Assembly (NCBI GenBank): GCA_020881915.1
Contig: JAJFPB010000008.1
Location: 3,451,472 to 3,515,471 of the forward strand
Length of the DNA stretch: 64,000 bases
Source: Paramyrothecium sp. XJ0827
Lineage: Eukaryota > Ascomycota > Sordariomycetes > Hypocreales > Stachybotryaceae
Direction: 5' to 3'
The first letter of the stretch is position 1, and every line of letters starts with the position of its first letter. The translations under genes and the position numbers were made by a program. Below, piece by piece: positions 29,907 through 41,800 of the stretch. The notes beneath the pieces were generated by a model. The model worked only from the letters and a program-made list of their open reading frames with translations. It did not search any database and was not told the DNA's origin.

Positions 29907-31093
29907 ATGACATCTTTTGACGAGCACCGACATACTATCTTCCCTGGAAGCGTTGGATGGACAGATTCAGGGGACAGGGTAGCATCACCGCCAACCATTC
30001 GACAAGGGAAGAGGATGCCTATTGTAGGGTTGAAAACACCTGAAACCAAGCCATATCGTAGCTTTATAACCCGTGAGTTCCATGCCGATGACAAGATGGG
30101 CGATATACATGAAGAACCCGAGCCGGAAGAGAAGGTACAAGTTCCTCGCATATATCAGAGAAAAGTAGCAGATCCTAACCCCAAAACCCCCAATCCACGA
30201 TTAGAAGGTTCTGAAGCATCCCGGGGGAACTATAAAATGCTTTTTCAACTACAATTTGGCGATTTGAAGTATATCACTGTAGCCGAGCGAAAATCAAAGT
30301 TGTCGAAACGAGACATGGAACTTTTGATTCTGAAGCCTCTTGTAGAGCCCGATATTGACAGTCAAATCTTTTCTATTCAGAGAATTCAGCATCCTCGCTT
30401 CCTTCCATCTCAGGAAATGATCTCATTTGAAGGTACCCCGTTTGTGGCCTTCGAATATATGCCACTATCGCTTTCCGAGGTCGCAGCAAACCCGCTTCTA
30501 GAAGAGCTACACCTCGCCTCGATCCTGGGACAAGTAGGTTCTAAATTTTACCAAAACCTATGGATTTTCCACTAACCCAGCGCATGTATTGGATGGCCTC
30601 CAATATTTGGAGAAGAACGGGCTTGAGCATGGACAACTCACTTGCTCCAGCATCTTAATTGACCATACTGGAACTATCAAGCTTTGTAGGTGATGCTTGC
30701 CACAAAACCATTTACCCAACTGATGATGATTCTGCAGGGGGGCATGAATATTCGCGATTCCAATCAAATTGTGGTCGGGATATTAGAGCCTTAAGCCCCA
30801 TCATGATGGAGCTTATGCAAGGGTACGCAAAAGAAGACGGTTTAGTTGGCATAGACAACCTAGATCGATGGCCGTCGGACAGCCTTCCTGTCGATTTCCT
30901 TTCAGCGACAACACACGCGACCAAGATAGACCAGCTCCTGAAGGTTCGTAGGTTATGGTTGATAAAATAAGCTGTGTGTACTAATTTAATGCAGCACCCT
31001 TTACTGCAACTTCCGTGGTCTCCGAGTCACCTCCAAGGTGTCTTCAGTCTTGCTAATATTTGGGCGAGCAGGAACACCAAGTACCCAGTCTAA
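29907..31093 (+). CDS. Protein-kinase-like (probable pseudokinase) gene
   Basis: Four exons with introns at about 30534-30580, 30689-30738 and 30949-30994. The N-terminal part is Pro/Glu-rich. A kinase-like region follows: FVAFEYMPLSLSEV resembles the hinge, and ILGQ...VLDGLQYLEKNGLEHGQLTCSSILI takes the place of the catalytic loop. There the usual HRD...N is HGQ, and no DFG is visible after TIKLC, so catalysis is unlikely. It is transcribed away from the DUF3723 gene; similar genes beside DUF3723 genes occur in other fungi as far as I recall. An in-frame ATG at 29817 would add 30 residues; 29907 (MTSFDEH) has the more typical start. Function unknown. Confidence 0.55.
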
Positions 31094-31190
31094 CTCAAGC
31101 ACGTTTTGAGCCTTTAACAGAGGAGAGTTTTACTAGAGAACCTATTGCCATTGAACATCGATGCCAATCTGGAATAATAAAAACCCCCTT

Positions 31191-31944
31191 TTAGTCACTT
31201 TTCCTGCCTCTCAATGCTGATTGCAAATTCGAGTTAGGCACAAGCTCTTTTGATGCTTGACATGTCCGTTTGTGCAGCGTAAGTGCGGATTGGCGTGTGA
31301 ACTTCCTTTTGCAAGTATGGCATTGAATGTCAGAACCCGCCTTTTCGATCCGGTGTCTATGGAGTTCAGCTCTGGTAACGAATTCGCTCCCGTCGCATCC
31401 ATGGTCCCAGCATCGCCATTTACTCCAAAACTTTGCTTCCGTGCGAGTTTGTCCTGTCTTCTTCGTGCTAGTTTCTTTGCTTGTGTCCGACATGCTGTCA
31501 TATCCAGAGAGATAGGAGTCAATCACATCCTCAAATAGAAGCTCAACAGGACTCGCCGGTGAGTTCCAAACGGGAAGTTCACATTCATGTGTGACGGACA
31601 CCGCGTGGTTGGAGACATTTGGATCAAGGTTCAGATCGCTCCAAGTTGTGTTTGAATAGGTAAAAGAAGATCCAGGGGAAGAGCTATATAGATAGATTAG
31701 TATCAAATTAGAAAATAGTACGAGCGCCTTACCTTTCTATACTGCACATCATTTCCATCGACTCTGGGCTCGAAGGTCGGCTAGTTGAGAAGATTTTCGC
31801 CTCATCCCATTTGGATGATGGTGAAATGAGATCTGCGGTTGGATTCATGGTATCTTGTTGATGATAAGGTGCAAGGTAGAGATCACTAGCACTGCACCAG
31901 CAAGATACTTCCTCATCGGAAGACAAAGGGCATGATAGAGTCAT
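31191..31944 (-). CDS. C2H2 zinc-finger protein
   Basis: Two exons joined at about 31683-31732 (GTAAGG...CTAAT...ATAG). The N-terminal two thirds are Ser/Pro/Asp-rich. Near the C-terminus one finger-like unit, CWDHGCDG...ELHRHRIEKAG, is followed by a standard finger CHTCKRKFTRQSALTLHKRTC. A probable DNA-binding regulator of about 235 aa. It converges on the kinase-like gene with about 100 bp between their stops. Confidence 0.7.
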
Positions 31945-33207
31945 ATTTGCGTATTGTAATGCTTTGGTTCTGGGTATGCTGGAGGTATGGAGGTGTTAGA
32001 GGTCAAACTGTTGGAGATTTGGGGCCGAAAGCATGCCTTTTCTAGTCGCTCTGGGCTTTGTCGTTCCTTCACTTAGATCAACACGAGCTGAACAAGCTCC
32101 TGGGCACTTACGGCGAGGCATATTCTCCTCCTTGCATGGCATCTAAAAATGGAAATGAGTTGCTCTCAGGAAAGGCTGTATCTTGCCCACCTCGCCACTA
32201 TGGCAGTACACCCTTGTCATGCTTGGTCCATAAGGTGGGCTTAGTCGCTTGGTTTCTGCGTCAAGAGACATCCATTATGCATTAGATACATAGTGGAACG
32301 GAGCAATGAGTTAAAAGAAGTTAGCAGGAGGAGGCTTGCTCACTCCACCACACCGCCCCCCCCCCCCTTTTTTTTGGCTCATCTTGTCATTGCCACCCAT
32401 CTGCACCGCTGTACACTGACCTATGATGGAGGCGCAGGGCTCCGGAAACCATGACACTGTCCGGGTTCATCAGCATTTACAAATCTAGGGTCGTCAAAGC
32501 TAGCCGCACCATGCCGCATCCCGTGTGCTAAGCCAGCACAGATACCATGTAGTTGTGATTCGCGAACAACTGTCCTCCAATTAGATGCTGCGGACTAGAA
32601 TACATAACAAAGACCCTCGCTCTGTACGCATGACGTAGGAGGACTGGGACAAGTTCTGGACCCTACAAGTCAGCTAGGTGGTCAGAATGAGGACAAGTTC
32701 TGGGACTCTACAGTTTAGGCAGGCGGTCAAGACGTGGACAATTTGTAGGACTCTACAAGTTAGGTAGGCGGTCAGACTGAGGACAACTTTTGGGTCTTTA
32801 CAAGTTGGGTAGGCGGTCAGGATGGGAACAACTTCTGGGTACGTTCAATTTAGACGGCTTGCGAACACAACTTGTGAGGTCATTCGGAGCGCGTGATGCA
32901 TCGGGTAGTTAGAGTCAACGTGAGTCTGTAAACGTCATCCTTTGTTCCGGTGTTCTCCCGGACCACACTAGGCCTGATTTTTGCAAAATGCGCTCAATGG
33001 TATGCCACACCATCAAGACTAGCCTCAAAACACTCATCGAATGACCATCTACAGGAATTTCGACTCAGTCTTCAACGGGCTCGCAGTCGGTTGAATATTC
33101 AAATATATTGACAAATTTGACAAAAAGGAATGGTAAGACAATCGGAAACACCTGTTATTTCTCTCTTCCAAGCTAATTTTTCCAACTCAGGTGGACTATG
33201 TGCACCC
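31945..33207. other. Intergenic with minisatellite
   Basis: No recognised gene. It contains a C9/T8 homopolymer pair at about 32358-32375 and the GGTAGGCGGTCA minisatellite (separate entry). Confidence 0.5.
32640..32870. repeat. GGTAGGCGGTCA/GGACAAGTT minisatellite, copy 1
   Basis: Four to five units of about 46-60 bp, each with GGACAA(G/C)TT(C/T)TGGG, a CTCTACAAGTTA-like middle and GGTAGGCGGTCA. The same core recurs in a second array at 46855-47230. Confidence 0.75.
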
Positions 33208-34500
33208 TCAGGTAGCTGTGCTGAATTGGCTGTCAAATCGGGGTTGATCTTTATTCAGAGAAATGCGGCGGCGTCTGTGTCGATCTTGGCGAACATAGGA
33301 GCATCGCTGTCCATCGTCCGTACAATTTGTGCAACCAGTCCCGTCACCGCTGCATTTGACCTATATCAACAAGATTAGCTCATTGTTTCATTAAATATTG
33401 GAGATCAGGCCATGAAATAACTTACCTTTCTGCTACAACAGCGGTCACACGCTTTATGCCGTGAAGTACCAGCTGCCATAGTATTAATCGACTCACTCAC
33501 AAACTCTATGGGCCGAGCTGCAATCGAGGATGTTGCGATATCCCCTATCAATGAAGATTCGTGTTTACTGGAAGGTTCTGCGTATCTAGTACTGTTTGTT
33601 TGCCTTCCCTCAACTAAGATACTACCTTCAACAGCATCGCTGGATTTTGTGTTGGGAAACCAGATGATCGGATCTATCGCTGAACTGACTGGGACCCGAT
33701 ATTGATTTTGCCAAAGAGTACCAAGGTCCTCAGCCCCTGGGAGCGTTCCGAAGCTTCCAGGAGCATTTAGAAGGCTCGAGGTCTGTTCATATGTTATTAG
33801 CCACTGGTTAGAATTCGAGTCAAACCAACAAATTGGTCAACTAGCGTACCTCAATGCCGAGCCATTCGGCTGGTATAAACTCATGGGTTAAGTTCGATGT
33901 CATGGTCGTGTATTCGGTATTGCCACAGCTAGAATTATCGTAATTTGTCTGGGGCAACATGGCTACAGGCCACTCAATATTGCCTGCAACTGGGTAGAGC
34001 TGCTCGTCACGACTCCGTCCGTCGGAGGTGAGCGTCACAGCATCGCCGCGGACGGCTGGAAGGCATGACAAGTCCTGATTGTTAAACTCGCCATGTTGCT
34101 CTCTACCCATGCTGCATTGATTTTGTCGGACCGGAGAAGGAGACGTAGGTGGTTGAGATGCCTGTTTTCCTTGGCCATGTTGTCTATGAGTGGAAAGCGA
34201 GGAAGATGTATTGGCAAGGTACGCTTCAACGTTATCAACAGGGCGATTTTGTTCCTCGCCTCTATTTCCCACGTCTTCCAACGCTTCAAGCTGCTTAGTA
34301 CGCTTCTTGAGCCTTTCTCCTACATTGAGGTCTCAAAATTAGTCCCAAAATCGTTCAAGCCCTTACTGGCGAGGAGTTATGGCAATCTACTCACGGAATT
34401 TGCGCTGTGCTACTCGATTCTGGATTCTCCGACGCTCAGTCAGGTCGCTCACTTGACTCCAATCTTCATCGACCTTGATGAGACTTCTAGGGCCTTTCAT
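33208..34500 (-). CDS. Transcription factor with bZIP and Zn2Cys6 domains
   Basis: Four exons join in phase and give one protein. Exon 1 ends in a bZIP basic region (ERRRIQNRVAQRKFR). After an intron (GTGAGT...TGTAG, about 34325-34394) exon 2 continues it as ERLKKRTKQLEALE, a short zipper, then a long Gln/Ser-rich linker. After another intron (about 33782-33847) comes more linker, and exon 3 ends CDRCCSRK. After GTAAGT...ATAG, exon 4 completes a zinc cluster: VKCSGDGTGCTNC and QRC, in the spacing CX2CX6CX6CX2CX6C, followed by a short Arg-rich tail and stop. Two DNA-binding domains in one fungal factor, with the zinc cluster C-terminal, is unusual. The ATG at 34500 precedes the bZIP closely; 34611 is also in frame. 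Confidence 0.75.
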
Positions 34501-34611
34501 TCTGGTATAGTGGCGAATCTGTCTTTGAGCCGAAAGATGTATTGTGTATCGATCGGCTTGGAGGAAATCAAAACAAGAATTGGTTGTTGAGCTGTATACT
34601 GGAACTCTCAA

Positions 34612-36300
34612 GGCGGCATCACAGAATTGTCCGCATCACTTGGAGAGAATAGCTTGAACTTATAGACAAGCCAATGGCTATATTTAGCAGCGCAGACGGA
34701 AACTTCAGAACTCAGCCACGTATATCGATGCAAGTGAAGGGTTCTTCAACCACAAGTCTCGGCAACTACAGCTGCGTTGTAACTAGCTCTACGGGGAGTG
34801 TGGCATAAGGAGAGGTTGGGGGTACCTTTGAGGTGGGGATGGAGCTTTCGTGACTCCTCCAAGCCACCACTTCATTCGACCTGCTACGAATGGTATAGCG
34901 GCCACGGAAGTACGGCAGGTGAACGAAGGCTCCTGTCAGCCTGATTGCTGATCTTCCACATCACTTATAGCTATGTATGCAGCCAACATCTTCAGATGGA
35001 TGGAAATGATGTGGCAAAACCCGAGACTCGGGTCGGCAACTCCGTTGCGAGCACTCGTTGCTCTTGCTGAGGATCAATCTCTGTGTTGTGAGTTCTGACA
35101 GGATCACGGACTCCACCATGAGGCACAGGTCAGGCTGCGTAGCAATTCAGGCGGCCAAGCCGAGTCTCTATCCAACATTGGTTACTTAGCAGCTGATCAG
35201 TGTGCGCGAGGCGGCCTCTCCTCCCTTGTTTGTGGCGTACAGCGTCGTCTGCGAGTAGGTGCCCGTCACTCGTCGGATGACAAACATGGGTGTGTGGCTC
35301 GGCAAGATCACCAAACCCTCCAGTTCAGGGGCGTCCCTTCCTTGGAGAAACATCACGCCCACCATATGCCAGGCGGAGCATTCGTCTCCTCGAGGCGATG
35401 CCCATGTTGGCCGCCCATTTTGGCCTTGTTTGTTATACGTAATTGTTTGCCAACTGTATTCAGCCTCACAATATGTTCTGTGGTACGTCGATATGAGGAA
35501 GTCGTTGCCCCTGAGATGCCTTTGCCGGGTCATGGCTTTCTATTGTGCAGGAGACGAACCGGCGACCTCCCTCGGGCGCCCTTTGAAGCGTGGTACCTGA
35601 AGGATTTTATTTTTGGAACTTCTATACAATACATATCGACAAGTTATGCGAAGAGGGTGTGAGTGGAAAGCTCATTCATGCCGCACATTGATGGTCAGCC
35701 CACACATGTTCTAGCCACTCATGTGGACGTTCGTGCGATACGTGACAATCCCTCAAAACAACATTCTCACCTTGGCGCCGCTGCCACAAGTGAACCACAG
35801 GCGAATTCAATCTACAAACATTCAGCCTAGCTGTTATTCCTTGTGTCACATTGTCCCCAGGTATGACCTACTAATATCTCGCCATGAAACTCCACCATGA
35901 GGCACTGCTTAGGCTACCTAACAAGCCAAGACCACTTACCCCTGAACGGCCAAGCCGAGCCGCTGTTCAACATCCCATATTTAGTCGCTGATCGACTGAG
36001 GCGAGGCGGACTAAAACCCTTGCTGTTGGTGGGTGGCTCGACGAGATCACCGGATCCTGCAGTTCAGGGGTGTCTCTTGTTGAGAGAAACATCACGCCCA
36101 TCGTATGCCAAGCGCCCCCTTCGAGGCGATGCCCTTGTTCCTCATTTTCCATTCGCAATCGCGTGTCAGCTTCATTCAGCCTAACATCTGGGCCTATGGC
36201 ATGGCTATACCTGCCGTTTATTTAATATGAGGATGGCGCGTCCAAAAATGCAGAGATCAAATCTTCCCACAGCAGCCTTTCCTTTCTCTCATCAGCCAAG
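34612..36300. other. Intergenic with diverged long repeat
   Basis: No recognised gene. Two related segments lie here, about 35120-35580 and 35890-36190 (separate entry). Confidence 0.5.
35120..36190. repeat. Pair of diverged direct repeats
   Basis: Segments starting CCATGAGGCAC (about 35118 and 35894) both continue with GGCCAAGCCGAG, GCTGATC, CAGTTCAGGGG(C/T)GTC, GAGAAACATCACGCCCA, TCGAGGCGATGCCC and a final TTCAGCCT. The second copy lacks parts of the first. Neither carries a believable gene. Confidence 0.7.
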
Positions 36301-37116
36301 ATGGCTTCATTATCGAATTTCTATCCTATCCTCGTTGTTGTCTATGCAATGGCTACGGCAGTATCCCTCCAACGCATTGGCCGTGTTTGGCTTGTCCTTC
36401 AACAACGACGAGAGTCTCCCGAACGTCGTCTGGGCGAACTGCTTATGTTGAAGTATAAAACACTCTTCTTACTCATCACGGTTGGGCATATCCTTCTCTC
36501 TATAGGCACAGCCGCCCCGTTTCTAGCCCTTGCGGTATTGAAAGGGGGTACTTGGACCGTTATTTTTCCATTGTCTACAGTGATTATCAGTATGGCTGGA
36601 CAGGTAAAGTATCCTCAAGTCGTTATCCAGAATGCAGCTAATGCGTGGCAGTGTGCTTGGATGGCCGGTCAATGGGATCTCCAACGAGATGGCACCCACC
36701 TGCTCTTAACACTCTTTGGTCTGAATAGCTTATCCGCACTTTTTACTTATGGAGTTATCACCGCAGACAAAGACCAATTGCTCGGAAACGTTTGGCTATG
36801 TTCATCTATTGCATTATTCCGCATTTGGATGGCGATCGAGTGGATCAAGTTTGCCAGGGATTTCCAAAAATCCCTGCCCTTCGAACCTTCTCCACAAACA
36901 CGAAAACAACTCTTAATAGTGAAGGGTAGTTGCTGGATCGAAGCGGGCTTCGCCTTCGTAATGCCGATTGCCTACATCCTCACGGCTTACTACATCAATT
37001 TGTGGAATCTCGGCCTTGTTCATCCAGGCATGCTAGTGGTATGTCTTTCCACTATTATCGAGTTTTTCAGATCGGCTAATGGTTTAGATGACGGCTCTCG
37101 TAACCAGTTTCCATGA
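36301..37116 (+). CDS. Multi-pass membrane protein, unknown
   Basis: Intronless 271-aa frame with six to seven hydrophobic spans (about residues 7-23, 54-80, 84-100, 131-152, 160-179, 213-235 and 238-256). The loops are short and the C-terminus is polar. The composition and a clear ATG after a pyrimidine-rich leader support a real gene. I do not recognise the family; no channel or transporter signature is visible. Confidence 0.6.
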   Translation: MASLSNFYPILVVVYAMATAVSLQRIGRVWLVLQQRRESPERRLGELLMLKYKTLFLLITVGHILLSIGTAAPFLALAVLKGGTWTVIFPLSTVIISMAGQVKYPQVVIQNAANAWQCAWMAGQWDLQRDGTHLLLTLFGLNSLSALFTYGVITADKDQLLGNVWLCSSIALFRIWMAIEWIKFARDFQKSLPFEPSPQTRKQLLIVKGSCWIEAGFAFVMPIAYILTAYYINLWNLGLVHPGMLVVCLSTIIEFFRSANGLDDGSRNQFP

Positions 37117-38399
37117 CCTTTGTGCGGATGGATGGTTACTAGTTGTACAAATAGGACCTCATCTGAAAAGAGCGATATTTGAGTTCGGATCGCGCATGTT
37201 GGTGGTACTGGGGCCACGAGAGTCGCAAACCGACGAGGACAACATTGAACTCACATAGCCGCAAGGATAATATCGATTCAAAGGGGCTAGTAGAGCATTG
37301 GCGGCAGCAGGACCTTGGGCTTCCCACGGACAATCATGCCACGTAACTCCGGGTTCATGCTCTACTACTGCTAGCACCAGGATAGCTACATTCTGCCCAT
37401 GCAATTCTAAACCAACACAAGGCTATGCCATAGGTTGCCTCCGATTATTCGGAACTCTTTCCTGTTCCATCAGCCAGTCAGGCTGAGGATGGTGGTGCAG
37501 AGCATGAAGTCGATCAGCAAATGAGTGTCCACAGCATCCTTCACGGGGCGTACGTCCCTGAACTTTCGCGGTATGCCTCCTTTGACCTTGCACGGTGTTG
37601 GCTGTTGCGTCTCCCCCGTATGAGAACGTTCTGAGTATTTAAACCAGTTCCCCTCCCCAATCTTGGATCTTTTGTTCTTCTTTTCTCTGCTCTTAAATAC
37701 GTTCATCCGGCCTAAGACCTCGATACTCGGTGCAGAACCTCTAGAGGCCGTTGAGGGGAGAGTCACAATGATACGAATGCCAGCATGTTTGATCAACACA
37801 TCTAACAGCGACAGCTTGACCAACGTGATCTCTATGACGGATGGACTCAAGTTGTCATTGAGCATAATCAACTTCATCCCGACATCACCACCAAAACTCA
37901 ATCTGAGGTGGCACGATTACCGCCCCAGCGCTTCCCTTGCCTGCCGCAATCATAAAGCATCATAGAAAAGCTGCCCAGGAAGCAATAAGCTGTCATCGCT
38001 CTGCTCACGTACTCAAGAGGACAGCTTGCCGTCGCACCATGCACCGATTGCTACAACAACATTGACGCTTGCGGAAGTGCTGCTCCATTCCCGAACTGCG
38101 TCTTTCTTCCGGGGTGTTTGGGGCTTCTCCTGCGCATCTTGTCTTGTGCGCGGCCGTGCTGCCGATTTTACATTCGAATCACCAAAAGCGGTGGGAGTTT
38201 GCTTACGTGGAGACTGACAGCATCGATTAATGGGACTCCAAATGGCTGGAACAAGGCCACCCGCTTGCAAAGTTTGACCATGATGGGCTCAATCCTATAT
38301 GAAAGCGCATCACATAGCAAGGAGATAACGTCCCTCATGACTTGGCACAGCCCTTGCAGAAGCCGCCATTGATACATCAAGAATCAATTGCGATATCTT
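37117..38399. other. Region without a recognised gene
   Basis: Several overlapping short frames (37470-37901 minus, 37663-37965 plus, 38013-38270 minus) have no family resemblance. Confidence 0.4.
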
Positions 38400-38771
38400 C
38401 GGAATTGCCTCGCAAGGGCTTGCACGCTTCTCAGATCAACTCGAGCAGAGAATGACAAACTCGAGCAACAGAACCAACTCCAGCAACCGACTAGCTTCCC
38501 GCGATACCTTGAATACTGCCATCGTTTTCTGTATCGATCCCTTACTGTGCGACCCGACATATCCGGCACGAGTGTTACAAAGGTCGACGGCAAGTTTTAT
38601 CCCTTTCGTCTTTGTCACTGGGAAGAATTTCCACGTCTGCAACAACATGAATTCGTTCTAACACAAGCACAAGATTATAATATAGGATTGGAAACTGAGT
38701 GCAGCTACGTAAATGTCAACTCAGGGTTTCTCTTTTTGCACGTTGACCCGGAGGACCCTACAACCTTATGA
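38400..38771 (+). pseudogene. Fragment of a fungal accessory family (coiled coil plus CH motif)
   Basis: This frame has no ATG. It reads as the end of a coiled coil (ENDKLEQQNQLQQ) followed by a conserved-looking stretch, PTSFPRYLEYCHRFL...DGKFYPFRLCHWEEFPRLQQ. It resembles the N-terminal region of a widespread Pezizomycotina accessory family whose full members are much longer; the likeness is from memory. The frame stops soon after, so I read it as a truncated relic. Confidence 0.4.
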
Positions 38772-38860
38772 TTACCACTTGGCTCTTCCTGACGAGGACG
38801 CAGAAGACGAGGACGGCAAAATAGAGGAATCTAGCAGTTACCCCGTCTATTGGCGTTAAG

Positions 38861-41800
38861 CTATTCTTTACAAGCATCAACGTTAGCTGGTCCATCCTCA
38901 GATGCAACACTTCTCAACTCCTGAAGTAAAGGAACGACTTTATCCAACCCAAGCAAATATTTCGCCATGCTCGCCTTAAGACGCTCGACCAAATTTAAGT
39001 GGTCTTTAATTTGACTCTCCAATATTTCATGCCCTATTTCCAGCCTACAGTTTTCTTCCTCCAGCTGTTTTCTCTGTTTCACCTCAATATCTTTTCTTTT
39101 TTGCAGATCACGTATGATATGCGAAAGCCTGGCGTTCTCTTTCCTAAGTTCAACGACCATATCGTTCAAACTCGGGCCTGGAGGATTCAACTAAGAGACA
39201 ATGTATCAGCATCTTGGATATGTAATGAGCCAACTATACAGGGTAGGGAATCAATCCATCCACGTCAATATCCGGCTTCGTGGATTGAATTGACGGCTTA
39301 CTCAGCAGAGTGCTCATGGATTGATGTCCACGAGGCTATCTGTGGATTGATGTCCATAATATTGAACTCGTGGAACACCCTTGTCACATTCACTCGGATT
39401 TCCTAATCGGGTAATTCATGAACCAATCGCCGAAACTTCTATTGCCTTATTCCTGGTGCTTCTCCAAACAAGCCCGTCCAACAGCCTCCTCTAACGCTGT
39501 ATCGTCAAGCAGTATGCTATCAGCATCTTCGATTATCCCTGCGCGTAACCAAGATCGCAGCGTTTGGATTAGTCCAATGGTCCCAGCGTCTAAGCGGTTT
39601 CGGAGGGCGTGACCATCAACCCAGTGGCGGAGAACAGTCTCTCGCACTCTGAGCTCATCGCCGGCACTGTCATGACGTCGAGAGCCATTCGAGATAGCCT
39701 CGGGTACTCAAACCTCTTGAGTATCCAATATTCAACAGGGTCGACGACGTCCCTGTCGCTTCTAGACACATTGGCTTGCCACCGGACGTATTCATCCGCT
39801 TGACCAGCGAAGGGCTGACTTTGACGGTATCTGTTACGATACCGATCAAAGGATGACAACGTCGTCTTTCGCCTCTTTACAACCGGGCCTTCGGGAGACG
39901 TGACAGTGATTTGTAGGTCTCTGTATTCTGTCTCCCAAAGATGTTGCACGATATCCTTCGCTTCATCGATCCAGCCCGGGTGCTGTTGACCCCAAACCTC
40001 GTCGAAGTAGTCCCATCGTAGGCTAGGGTGTAAGGCAGCCGCGGCGTAGTATACTGGTGAATCCCTCAAAGTATTGTAGTATTTATCGAGCTTCTTCCAG
40101 CCAAGGTTGATATTGAAAACAAATTGCTCCGGCTCGGGATGCCTCTCGACATGCGATTTTGCGTCCTCAAGCTTCCCAAGTAGGAATTCGAAGGCCTCCA
40201 GGACATCGGTCATAGAGCCAAAGGTTTCCCTAACTCCAGACGATCGATATCGCGACTGTCCGTCTCCCTGAAGCACTTGTACAACCACGTGAAAGTCGGA
40301 GAGGATCTCATCAAACGTCCTCAGCACCGCCCAATCGTTCTCGTTGAGGAAGCTGGACTCCTCGAGGCAGGGGAAACTTCCGTCCTGTCTCACCTTTTCG
40401 AGCATCTCGGAGTAGTCTCTTGGCTTTGGCGATGAATTCTTCGTAGAAGGGCTGCAGGCGAAGCATTCGTTTTATCATATAGTACTGGGATAACCATCTA
40501 GTATCGTTATCAAGGACAACGTCAACTGGCTGTTGCTTTCCAACTTGAGGATCATCAGACGCTGCAAATGAGTCTTGCTGCAGTTGACGAAGTAACTGAG
40601 TCAGCAAATCGGAGCGATGGACCCAAACGACAAAGTTATGTGCTTTTCCGACAGGGCCTTTCCGCATCCACTCGTCATGGGTTGCTCTCGCCAAAGGCTC
40701 CCCCTTGACGAGAGATGTCTCAAACGCATCAACATCCTTTCCAAAGAGAAGGGATTTAACAACAAGATTAAGGATGTGTCCTATGCATCGAACACGTCGT
40801 CGCACCGGATCGAATTTCAGCTCTTCTGCTATCTCTGCCATGGCAGTTTCATTGTTTGCTGCATTATCGAGAGTGAAGTAACCGACCTTGTCCTCGATGC
40901 CAAACGACCTGATGATCTCAAGGATCTCGGCCGCAATGTTCTCTCCGGTATGCCGTTCTACTAGCTCTGGAATACCGAGCACGACTTTTGGAGCTGATTC
41001 TCGTTGTCCCTGAAGACGGCCGTCACGCCATATAGCGCGTGACGATTCCTGGTCCTTGCGCCGTCAAAGGCAATGTGGATCTGACCCGGCGACCTGTTCA
41101 AGACCTCTTGCACCGTGCTATGATACTGGTCGAATTGTTGAACCGCCAGTCTGTGCACGGTCTTCGCCGTAATGTGCGCGCTCGTAACCTTGATCGCTGG
41201 ATTGAGGTATTCGAAAATCTGTTGCAATCGAGGGTGTTCAGCCTGCTTAAACGATTGCTGGCTTTCGACTATCCAGTTGACAATGAGCTTCTGAAACTCT
41301 CCTCGATCGAAGCGTTTGATCAAGCTATTGGCCAGTGCTTGATCCTTTGGATCGGAACGTTTGAGGCCCATGAAGTCCGAAATAGAAGCAAGCACCCTCT
41401 TGCCTCCTTTCTTCTGTGACGGTGTTGATCGTCGTCCTGATGGATCCCAGTAGCCGTGAGCTTTCCAGAGGTGGAGTTCAGCGTTTTGGGTACCTTTGGA
41501 TTCGTATGACTGCGGTGTGGGGGTATTCTGGCGCACACATGGCATACAGATCCATCGTCGGGATGTTTTGGATTGAATCTCAACCCCGTAATTCCATACC
41601 CATGACAGAGTATCTTTGTTGCGCTCGGCCAGCGTGAATTCCTTCCAGACGCGGAAGATCCTCCGCTCCTCATCACTTGTCGGTGCCCAAGTAGAAGGTT
41701 GGAGGACTTCGGGGTCCGGATCCAGAGCAGGCTGAGGGACCTCGGCATGCCGCTCGTTGTTGGTCGGTAGTTTAGGGTCAAGAGGTAAGTCCGCCATCTC

